Part shown: in pieces, positions 45,556 through 52,184 of the stretch | Layout of the letters: the number at the start of each line of letters is the position of its first letter | How positions within the stretch are numbered: the stretch's first letter is position 1 | Source: Mesorhizobium sp. WSM3860 | Lineage (GTDB): Bacteria > Pseudomonadota > Alphaproteobacteria > Rhizobiales > Rhizobiaceae | Direction of reading: 5' to 3' | DNA: 52,184 nt | NCBI RefSeq assembly: GCF_002294995.1 | Contig: NZ_NSGF01000030.1 | Location: 1 to 52,184 of the forward strand | Notes under the pieces: generated by a model | Databases searched by the model: none | What the model saw: the letters and a program-made list of their open reading frames with translations, nothing else | Told to the model about the DNA's origin: nothing | Position numbers and translations under genes: made by a program

Positions 45556-47688
45556 GTGAACCAGCAACCTAATATCGTCTCGCCCAAGGAGGCTTTCAAA
45601 GCCTGCTTCTCGGCGATTGCAGCCTATCTCGGCCGGCCGAGCGCCGAGACCGTGCTGTTTGCCGGAGTGCCGATTTCGGACACGCGCATCGAGCCGGACG
45701 ACATCAGGCATCTGGCCGAAAGAATCGGTCTCGAGGTCCAGGCGTTCGACCATCGCGATTTCGTGCGCGGCCGGGTCGATCTTCCGGCCATCGTCTTCCG
45801 CGCCAGCCAGTTGCCGGTTGCGCTGCTCGCCGAAACGGAAACCGGGCAATTTCTGACGGCGCCGCAGGAAAACGGCCGCACCACGATCGGCAAATCGGAG
45901 CTTGCCGAGAGCTACATCAGCGGTGGCGCCTCATTCTCGATCACGTATGCCAACACCGCCGAGGAGATGACGGTCGGCACGGCGCCGAGGATCGAAAGAC
46001 GCCATTGGCTGACCGGAACGATGGGGGCGTTCTGGCGCACCTACTCGAAAGTCGTGCTGTCGGCGGTCTTCATCAACCTCTTGGCGATCGCCTCGCCGAT
46101 CTTCACCATGAACGTCTACGACCGCATCCTGCCGAACAAGGCGATCTCGACGCTCTGGGTGCTGGCGCTCGGGATCGGAGCGGCCATCCTGTTCGACCTG
46201 TTGCTGAAGACGGCCCGCGCCTCGCTCATCGACTATGCCGGGCGCAAGGCGGATCTCAGGATTTCCTATCTGCTGTTCGAGAAGGTGCTCAACTCGTCAC
46301 TTTCGGCGCGGCCGGGATCGACCGGCGAATACGCGAACCGCGTCACACAATATGAGTTCGTGCGCGAGTTCTTCACCTCGAATACCATAAGCGTCTTCAT
46401 CGACACGGTTTTCGTCTTCGTCTTCCTGCTGGTCATCTACGCCATTGGCGGCTGGCTGGTGATCATACCCGCGCTCGCCTTCGTCATCGCCGTCATTGTC
46501 GGTCTGGTGACACAGAGGCGCATCGGCAAGCGGGTCGCCGCCTCGATGAACGAATCTGCCCAGCGCCAGGCCCTCCTGGTCGAGTCCATCTCGACGCTGG
46601 AGACGATCAAGTCGCTGCGTGCCGAGGCCTATCTGCTGCGCAAATGGGGCGAGCACTCGAAGAACGCCGCCAACACCTCGGAGAAGATCAAGGAGCTTTC
46701 CGCCGCCGCCGGCAACATCACCGGCGCCATCCAGCAATTCGTGACCGTCGCCCTGGTGGTTGCCGGCGCCTATGCCTTCTCGGAAGGCCAGGTCTCGACG
46801 GGCGCGATCATCGGCACCGTCATGCTGGCGGGCCGCGCGGTGGCGCCGCTCGGCCAGATCGCCATCACGCTCTCCCGCTTCCGGCAGGCCATGCTGTCGC
46901 TCAGGATCGTCAATACGATCATGTCGCAGCCGGAGGACCGACCCGACACGGTCGGCTTCGTCAACCGGCCGATCCGCAGCGGCGCGATGCTGTTCAAGAA
47001 TGTCGGCTTCGCCTATCCGGGCACCGAAAACGAGGTTCTGAACGGGCTCAACATCGCAATCCGGCCCGGCGAGCGTATCGGCGTCATCGGCCGCATCGGC
47101 TCCGGCAAGACCACGATGGGCCGCCTGATCGGCCGGCTGTTCCTGCCGACGTCTGGAGAGCTGCTGCTCGACGGCATCGACATCCGCCAGTACCACCCGT
47201 CTGAAGTTCGTGCCGCCGTCGGTATCGTCGCGCAGGCCGGCGATCTGTTTTCGGGCACCATCAAGGAAAACCTTCTGATGGCCGCTCCGGAAGCGAGCGA
47301 CGAGGAGATCATCGATGCGGCGAAGGCCGCGGGCGTCGACGATTTCGTCTCTCGCCATCCGCGCGGCTACGACATGAATGTCGGCGAGCGTGGCACCAAT
47401 CTGTCGGGCGGCCAGAGGCAGGCTGTGGCGATCGCACGCCTGCTGCTGACCAAGCCGAAAATCGTGTTTCTGGACGAGCCGTCGGGTTCGATGGACCTTG
47501 CCTCGGAACGGCAGTTGATCAGGCAGCTCAAGGTGGCGTTCGACCGCAACACGACACTGATCGTGTCGACCCATCGCTACAGCATGCTGGAGCTGGTCGA
47601 CCGCCTTATCGTCATCGAGCAGGGGCGCGTGGTCGCTGACGGAGCAAAGGAACAAGTCATCCAGGCATTGCAAAAAGCGAATGCCTGA
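45556..47688 (+). CDS. Type I secretion ABC permease/ATPase (LapB-like)
   Basis: Protein of 710 residues: N-terminal C39-peptidase-like domain (about 1-140) without the catalytic cysteine pattern, so non-cleaving; membrane domain with six segments (about 165-440); ATPase with Walker A GRIGSGKTT (Lys518), signature LSGGQRQ, and Walker B IVFLDEPSG. The dead C39-like domain is typical of exporters of RTX-type and giant adhesins, which are secreted without N-terminal cleavage. The start is GTG at 45556. The adaptor gene follows after 15 bp. Confidence 0.93.
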   Translation: MNQQPNIVSPKEAFKACFSAIAAYLGRPSAETVLFAGVPISDTRIEPDDIRHLAERIGLEVQAFDHRDFVRGRVDLPAIVFRASQLPVALLAETETGQFLTAPQENGRTTIGKSELAESYISGGASFSITYANTAEEMTVGTAPRIERRHWLTGTMGAFWRTYSKVVLSAVFINLLAIASPIFTMNVYDRILPNKAISTLWVLALGIGAAILFDLLLKTARASLIDYAGRKADLRISYLLFEKVLNSSLSARPGSTGEYANRVTQYEFVREFFTSNTISVFIDTVFVFVFLLVIYAIGGWLVIIPALAFVIAVIVGLVTQRRIGKRVAASMNESAQRQALLVESISTLETIKSLRAEAYLLRKWGEHSKNAANTSEKIKELSAAAGNITGAIQQFVTVALVVAGAYAFSEGQVSTGAIIGTVMLAGRAVAPLGQIAITLSRFRQAMLSLRIVNTIMSQPEDRPDTVGFVNRPIRSGAMLFKNVGFAYPGTENEVLNGLNIAIRPGERIGVIGRIGSGKTTMGRLIGRLFLPTSGELLLDGIDIRQYHPSEVRAAVGIVAQAGDLFSGTIKENLLMAAPEASDEEIIDAAKAAGVDDFVSRHPRGYDMNVGERGTNLSGGQRQAVAIARLLLTKPKIVFLDEPSGSMDLASERQLIRQLKVAFDRNTTLIVSTHRYSMLELVDRLIVIEQGRVVADGAKEQVIQALQKANA

Positions 47689-47703
47689 CCGGGACGTTGG
47701 GGA

Positions 47704-48993
47704 ATGTTAGCAAAAGACGACCGGCCGCCGCTTTTCGCATCGGCGTCCGTCTACATCATAGGGGCGCTGTTTGTGGCCTTCACTGCCTGGGCATCCTTTG
47801 CCGAGGTCGATGAGATCGCGCGCGGCGACGGCAAGGTCATTCCCGCTTCCAAGACGCAGATCATCCAGGCGAGCGAAGCCGGCGTCGTCCAGGAAATCGC
47901 CGTCAAGATCGGCCAGACCGTCAGGAAGAACGATCTGATCATCCGTCTCGACAACACAGGCAACACCTCGAGCCTTGGTGAGGAGCAGGCCAAGGCGCGG
48001 GCGTTGCAGGCGCGCATCGCCAGGCTCAAATTCGAGCAGAGCGGCAATCTTGAGGGCGCGTTCCCCTGCCCGTCCGACATCCAGAAGACTGCCCCGGAGA
48101 TCTGCGACAACGAGCAGAAGCTGCTCGTTGCGCGCCGGGACAACTTCCAAGTCAAGTTGTCGGTGCTGAAGTCGCGTCTCGATCAGCGCGAGAAGGAGCT
48201 GGACGAAGCGACCGCCAATTCCGACCGCCTGTCCAAGAGCCTCGCCGTCAGCGACCAGGAAACGGCGCTCGTCGAATCGATGGTCAAGAAGGGCCTGATG
48301 GCCAGGACCGAACAGATTCGCGTCGAGCGGGAGCAGACCGATCTCCGCGGGCAGCTCAACCTTGCCGGAGAGACGATCAAGAAGGGCAAGGCGGCCATCA
48401 CCGAGGCGCAGCTTCAAGTCGACGAGCTCGGCCTGCAATTGCAGCAGGAAGCATTGAGCGACTTGACGCAGGCGCTGGCGGACCTCTCGGTGGTGGACGA
48501 AACCATTCGCGGCGCCACCGACAAGGTGGCGCGGACCGATATCCGCTCGCCTGTCGACGGCATCGTCAACACGCTCGATGTCAACACGCTCGGCGCTTTC
48601 GTCCAGCCGGGCGCGGTCGTGGCCGGCATCGTGCCGACCTCGGAGACGCTGCTGGTCGAGGCGCGGGTCTCGCCGCGCGACGTCGCTTTCATCCAGCCGG
48701 ACCAGGACGCGCTGATCAAGGTCACGGCCTACGACTTCTCGATCTTCGGCGGCATCGAAGGCAAGGTCTCCAACATCACCGCCGACAGCCTGGTCGACCA
48801 GAAGACGGGCGAGCCCTACTATCAAGTGCGCGTCGCGACGGAGAAATCCACGCTGCAAAGGAACGGCAAGACTTATTCGATTATCCCCGGCATGATCTGC
48901 TCGGTCGATATCAAGACCGGGCGCAAGACGATCCTCAACTATCTTTTGAAGCCCATCAACAAGGCGCGCCAGGAGGCGATGAGTGAACGATAG
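47704..48993 (+). CDS. HlyD-family type I secretion adaptor
   Basis: Protein of 429 residues: short cytoplasmic tail, one membrane segment (about 14-34), lipoyl-like half (IPASKTQIIQASEAGVVQEI), long coiled-coil hairpin (about 95-265), second lipoyl half and C-terminal beta-barrel (DIRSPVDGIVNTLDV; IPGMICSVDIKTGRKTILNY). It joins the ABC exporter to the TolC-like channel. TTGGGGA lies before the ATG. Its last 11 bp overlap the start of the RHH gene. Confidence 0.94.
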   Translation: MLAKDDRPPLFASASVYIIGALFVAFTAWASFAEVDEIARGDGKVIPASKTQIIQASEAGVVQEIAVKIGQTVRKNDLIIRLDNTGNTSSLGEEQAKARALQARIARLKFEQSGNLEGAFPCPSDIQKTAPEICDNEQKLLVARRDNFQVKLSVLKSRLDQREKELDEATANSDRLSKSLAVSDQETALVESMVKKGLMARTEQIRVEREQTDLRGQLNLAGETIKKGKAAITEAQLQVDELGLQLQQEALSDLTQALADLSVVDETIRGATDKVARTDIRSPVDGIVNTLDVNTLGAFVQPGAVVAGIVPTSETLLVEARVSPRDVAFIQPDQDALIKVTAYDFSIFGGIEGKVSNITADSLVDQKTGEPYYQVRVATEKSTLQRNGKTYSIIPGMICSVDIKTGRKTILNYLLKPINKARQEAMSER

Positions 48994-49624
48994 CGCTGCA
49001 CGCCCCGACACTCCGCGCGACCGGCTGCTGCCGCCGCTCGCAGCCGAAGATTTCGGCCCGGAGTTCCGCGTCGTGGCGCGTGGCGGCGTACGCCGCGGCA
49101 TCCGGCTGGAGCGCGCTTTCTGGGCATCGCTGAAGCAGATGGCCGAAAGCCGCAAATGCACGATCGGCATGCTGGTCGAGGAGATCGCCGAAAATCATCC
49201 GGACCAAGGCAATCTCACATCGGCGATCCGGGTCGCATGCATGCGCGGCCTTGCCGCGGAAAGCATGGAACTGCGTAAGCTTGCCTCGATCCGAACCATC
49301 AACGCGATCCTGGTCGCCTGCCCCTCGCCCGCCTTCGCGCTGTCTTCGTCGAAGAAGATTCTAACGTTCAATGCCCCGTTCCAGCAATTGGTCAGGCGCC
49401 AGCTGCCGAACGCGCCGGGCGACGAGGGCAGGCAGGACCTCAAGCTGGCGCTGGACCTCAATGTCGTCGACGTTTTTGCCCGGCTCGACGCCAATGGCGA
49501 GACACCCGTCACCACCGGCTTCGTCATCGGCGCCGGCGAGCGCCGCTACCGGGGCCAGCTCAGCGCCGTGCGCGCCCCGGTCACAGAGCCGGAACTGTTG
49601 ATGGCGTTCGTCTTCAACGGTTGA
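48983..49624 (+). CDS. Ribbon-helix-helix protein with PAS-like C-terminus
   Basis: Protein of 213 residues. Residues about 30-95 match the RHH_4 type ribbon-helix-helix DNA-binding family (GGVRRGIRLERAFWASLKQM; NLTSAIRVACMRGL). Residues about 105-213 look like a PAS fold (NAILVACPSPAFALSSSKKI, then LTFNAPFQQL). It starts with GTG, with GGAGG nine bases upstream, 11 bp inside the adaptor gene, so it is translationally coupled to the exporter. The simplest role is a regulator of the adhesin or protease genes. The domain calls rest on pattern recognition, not a profile search. Confidence 0.78.
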   Translation: MNDSAARPDTPRDRLLPPLAAEDFGPEFRVVARGGVRRGIRLERAFWASLKQMAESRKCTIGMLVEEIAENHPDQGNLTSAIRVACMRGLAAESMELRKLASIRTINAILVACPSPAFALSSSKKILTFNAPFQQLVRRQLPNAPGDEGRQDLKLALDLNVVDVFARLDANGETPVTTGFVIGAGERRYRGQLSAVRAPVTEPELLMAFVFNG

Positions 49625-49638
49625 AAGAGGCGAGCCGC

Positions 49639-50640
49639 CTATTTCGCGGCGGAACCTGAGCCCGCCGACGTGATCGTCACATCGGGCGAAGAACCTTCGC
49701 CGGGCGCGACTGTCGCGAAACCGCCGGCGATGTCGGCGATCTGTGCCCCGGCTTTGGTGCCGTGGATCCAGGCGCGATCGGTGCTGAAGGAATAGAGCGG
49801 GACATAATCGGGAAGATCGCTGTCCATCGCCACAATGTTGCTGAGGCTGTCCAGGATGAAGGTGCCGCTTGCCGTGCTCACCGACAGCACCGCGTGGAAG
49901 AATTTCCGGCGGCGATCCTGCAGCACGACCAGCGACATGCTCTGCGCCGGGATCCCGGCGCGCAACAGCGCCGCCATCTTCAGGATCGCGAAATCCTCGC
50001 AATCGCCGGCGCGATGCTCGAGGATCTCCGAGGGCTTGGCCCAATAGTCGAGCTTGCCGTAGACGACGCTGTCCTTGCGATAGGCGATCAGCCGGTTGAT
50101 GCTGCTGTTGACGAAGGCCAGCTTGTCGCGAAAACCCTTGTTGGCTGCAATGCCGACGATCTCGCCAAACGCAGCGTTCTCACGATCGCAGGGACTTCCG
50201 GCCGTGCAGTCGATGATGGCCTTGTAGACGGGGGTCCAGCGCGCGGCGACGGGGAAGTTGCGCATGGACAAGGCGACCGACCCGAACACGCCATGAATGA
50301 TCGCCCCAGTCTGGATCGGATCGACCTGGATCGGGTCAACCTGGATCGCATCGGTGCCGGGGGCAGTCTCTCCACTCGCAGAACCTGCCGCCGGGTGGAC
50401 TTCAAGCGGCGCATAGGCACTGGCGGCACCGCCGACCCGGTAGGCGGCGACAGGCTGCCAGGGCTGTAATCTGGCCAGCGAAACGCCGCCGAGATCGGCC
50501 GGCGCAGGCACCGTTTGTGAGGCGGGATTTGCGACGGAGATCGCGCTGGCGGACGACGCATTCGGCAGAGCGGCGAAGCCGATTGCCAGCAGCAGAACCT
50601 TGACCCTCGACGCCGACCAGGCAGCTTTTTGTATTTTCAT
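49639..50640 (-). CDS. LapG-like periplasmic transglutaminase-type cysteine protease
   Basis: Protein of 333 residues: signal peptide (about 1-32), a variable linker with IQVDP repeats (about 95-110), then the BTLCP domain (about 125-300). The catalytic triad is Cys214 (RAGDCEDFAI), His249 (FFHAVLS) and Asp264 (FILDSLSN). BTLCP enzymes of the LapG type cleave adhesins near their N-terminus to release them from the cell surface, under control of the c-di-GMP receptor LapD. The target here is probably the divergent adhesin. The ATG at 50640 has AAAGGTGG upstream; a GTG nine bases earlier is also in frame. Confidence 0.9.
   Translation of the reverse strand: MKIQKAAWSASRVKVLLLAIGFAALPNASSASAISVANPASQTVPAPADLGGVSLARLQPWQPVAAYRVGGAASAYAPLEVHPAAGSASGETAPGTDAIQVDPIQVDPIQTGAIIHGVFGSVALSMRNFPVAARWTPVYKAIIDCTAGSPCDRENAAFGEIVGIAANKGFRDKLAFVNSSINRLIAYRKDSVVYGKLDYWAKPSEILEHRAGDCEDFAILKMAALLRAGIPAQSMSLVVLQDRRRKFFHAVLSVSTASGTFILDSLSNIVAMDSDLPDYVPLYSFSTDRAWIHGTKAGAQIADIAGGFATVAPGEGSSPDVTITSAGSGSAAK
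50311..50355 (+). repeat. 15-bp tandem repeat, three units, inside the protease gene
   Basis: Three 15-bp units (50311-50325, 50326-50340, 50341-50355) with a few mismatches. On the coding strand they encode a repeated IQVDP pattern in the linker before the protease domain. In-frame, so copy number can vary without breaking the protein. Confidence 0.8.
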
Positions 50641-50964
50641 GACGCCCACCTTTGACTGTGGACGCTACCGATCTTGTCTCAAATTATCGGAAAGGAAGGT
50701 GGATAAATTTCCGCGAATCAATCTATTCTGCTTTGTTTCAAATTTTATTCAAATTTATACTTGAATTTGCCGAGCTGCCGCCGTGCTCCCCAGCCGGGTC
50801 GCCGGCGCCTCTGCGAATACATATCTCGTTATGTCGTAGCGATTTACCAAGTGTAAAAAATGCGAATCCATACATATCCAAGTATATCAAAAAGATTGAG
50901 GGTGTGTTGCAAAATTCGAGCCTCGCATGTCTCTTGCCGGGAAATGCCGAAGGGGGCTTGAGCT
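50641..50964. promoter_or_regulatory. AT-rich divergent control region between protease and adhesin genes
   Basis: Only 11 of the 50 bases at 50721-50770 are G or C, in a GC-rich genome. TTCAAATTT occurs at 50737-50745 and 50748-50756 (11-bp period), and ATTCAA (50747-50752) with TTGAAT (50761-50766) is a perfect inverted repeat with an 8-bp spacer. A further ACATA/TATGT inverted pair lies near 50819-50834. Rhizobial silencers such as MucR favour AT-rich sites and control surface genes, so this is a good candidate binding region, along with the RHH protein. Confidence 0.55.
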
Positions 50965-52184
50965 ATGACGACCAGTATCGAATTCGACGCCGTTTCAAAT
51001 TTCTCGGACGAGCATGCGACTGTCGGCGAACAGCCGATTTCGACGGGTGTCCAAGTCGCCCAGGCCTCCGGCGGCCAGACGGCGCCCGCGGCAGGCGAAC
51101 CTGTGCCGGTCGATGTGGGAAGCGGCGCCGCGACGCAGGGCGCAGCCAACGGGCAGAACGCACAAAGCGCAGGCAAGCCGGCGGCTGACGCCAACGCCCC
51201 TGCCGGAAACGCGCCAGCAACGAACACGGCGGCCTCGAACGTTGCGCATGAATATCATGCCGAGGCCGGCAATGTCGTGAAGCTTCCGGCCAATGTCTCG
51301 ATCGACAACATCAAGGTCGACGGGCACAATCTGGTGCTGGTGCAGCCGGACGGCGCCGAGATCGTCATCAAGGACGGCGCGCTCAACGTACCGACCTTCG
51401 TCATCGGCGATGTCGAGGTGCCGCGCGTCGCGCTGATCGCCGCGCTCGAAGCCAGCCATGTCGATGTCGCCTTCGGCGCCGACGGCTCGATCTCGGCCGG
51501 TGGCAACGGTTCGCCAAGCAGCGCCGGCGGAGACTTCTCGGTGCCTCCGGGCGGGATCGGCGACGGCTTCGGCCTGACGGCGCTTTTGCCGCCGACGGCC
51601 TTGCAATTCGGGCAGCCGGAACATCGCGAGCTGTTCCCGAGCCTGCTGGCTCCTGATTCCACCCCGACGATCCTCGACCTCACGCCATCGGCCTCAGGCG
51701 GCGACACCACAGTCAATGAGAAGGGCCTGCCGGCAAGCTCGGGCTCGGAAGGCTCGGGCGAGGCGCAGAATCCCGCGCCCGGCACCGATCAGTCCGAGAT
51801 CAACACCGGCAGCTTCACCATCAACTCGCCCGACGGCGTCGGCTCGCTAACCGTTGCCGGCCAGGTTATTACCGGCGCTGAGCTTGCCAACAGCGCGTCG
51901 ACGCCGATCAACATCACCACGCCGCTCGGCAACACGCTGACCATCAATGGCTACGATGCCGCCACCGGCCAGGTGAGCTACACCTACACTCTGGTCCACA
52001 GCGAGCCCCATCCCGGCGCAGGCACGGATTCCATCTTCGACAACATGACGGTGACGGTCACCGACACCGACGGCGACGTCTCTCTTCCGGCCACGCTGTC
52101 GGTCCAGATCGTCGACGACGTGCCGACGGCGCATAACGACACCAACAGCGCGCAGTCGGGCCAGACGGTGACCGGCAATGTCGA
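50965..52184 (+). CDS. Large type I-secreted repeat adhesin (5' part, runs off the window)
   Basis: An open frame from ATG 50965 to the window end gives 406 residues without a stop. There is no Sec signal. Residues 41-44 are PAAG, a form of the LapG cleavage motif. An Ala/Gly/Gln-rich linker follows, then a conserved beta-domain (about 100-180; IDNIKVDGHNLVLVQPDG, VPTFVIGDVEVPR). Then comes a low-complexity stretch, and from about 275 the first VCBS/DUF5801-like repeat, ending in TVTDTDGDVSLP and VDDVPTAHND, typical of giant T1SS adhesins with calcium-binding acidic motifs. AAGGGGG lies about 10 bases before the start. The C-terminal secretion signal must lie beyond the window. It is probably the cargo of the exporter at 44-49 kb and substrate of the divergent protease. 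Confidence 0.9.
   Translation, partial: MTTSIEFDAVSNFSDEHATVGEQPISTGVQVAQASGGQTAPAAGEPVPVDVGSGAATQGAANGQNAQSAGKPAADANAPAGNAPATNTAASNVAHEYHAEAGNVVKLPANVSIDNIKVDGHNLVLVQPDGAEIVIKDGALNVPTFVIGDVEVPRVALIAALEASHVDVAFGADGSISAGGNGSPSSAGGDFSVPPGGIGDGFGLTALLPPTALQFGQPEHRELFPSLLAPDSTPTILDLTPSASGGDTTVNEKGLPASSGSEGSGEAQNPAPGTDQSEINTGSFTINSPDGVGSLTVAGQVITGAELANSASTPINITTPLGNTLTINGYDAATGQVSYTYTLVHSEPHPGAGTDSIFDNMTVTVTDTDGDVSLPATLSVQIVDDVPTAHNDTNSAQSGQTVTGNV

Noticed and set aside
50652..51188. A 178-codon plus-strand frame across the adhesin start
   Set aside because: It runs through the AT-rich control region and then out of frame with the adhesin, whose own frame has domain character and stays open to the window end.

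Overview
The window looks like the chromosome of a Mesorhizobium-type alphaproteobacterium (order Rhizobiales). It has high GC and dense coding. It carries a PdhS/CbrA-type cell-cycle kinase beside a phasin and acetoacetyl-CoA synthetase, a zwf-pgl-edd Entner-Doudoroff operon, and an ScfR-type regulator divergent from aceA. Its tRNA-His has the alphaproteobacterial form, with A73, a G1-U72 pair and no encoded G-1. From memory, the order tRNA/phasin/cbrA/acetoacetyl-CoA synthetase/pot/aceA/glutamine-synthetase-like resembles the Sinorhizobium meliloti chromosome. That synteny was not checked by alignment.

Layout. 0-1.1 kb: tRNA-His, a probable small RNA with three hairpins that each show an anti-Shine-Dalgarno loop (alpha-r14/NfeR1-like), and a phasin gene with a TGC-rich operator over its promoter. 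1.1-7.4 kb: cbrA-like kinase with an exact CtrA box just upstream, then acetoacetyl-CoA synthetase. 7.6-15 kb: AsmA-family protein, a potFGHI polyamine ABC transporter, an EamA permease. 15.2-18.5 kb: ScfR/RamB-like regulator divergent from isocitrate lyase, with repeated TTTACA/TGTAAA sites between them. 18.7-23.8 kb: degenerate receiver protein, HAD hydrolase, PuuA-like glutamine synthetase, a dead S23-type four-helix-bundle gene, SH3 protein, SDR. 24-28 kb: zwf-pgl-edd. 28-31.8 kb: VWA-domain secreted protein, GlxA/AraC-type regulator, folD.

32-41.3 kb is a Wzx/Wzy-type surface polysaccharide cluster: chain-length regulator, flippase, three glycosyltransferases (one of the WecG/TagA type), a DUF6492 protein and a polymerase or ligase. 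After proC and a SAF-domain oxidoreductase, 44-52.2 kb holds a type I secretion locus: TolC-like channel, LapB-like ABC exporter, HlyD-type adaptor, a ribbon-helix-helix/PAS-like protein, a divergent LapG-like periplasmic cysteine protease, and the 5' part of a large repeat adhesin that runs off the right edge.

The adhesin has a PAAG tetrapeptide near its N-terminus, a form of the LapG cleavage motif, so this is most simply read as a LapA/LapG-type retained adhesin. No LapD-like c-di-GMP receptor is visible in the window. In its place the exporter operon ends with a predicted DNA-binding RHH protein carrying a PAS-like tail, which is the most unusual part of the locus.

Themes: the left half is carbon storage and C2/C4 metabolism (PHB granule protein, acetoacetate activation, glyoxylate shunt) with cell-cycle control. 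The right third is attachment to surfaces (polysaccharide plus secreted adhesin).
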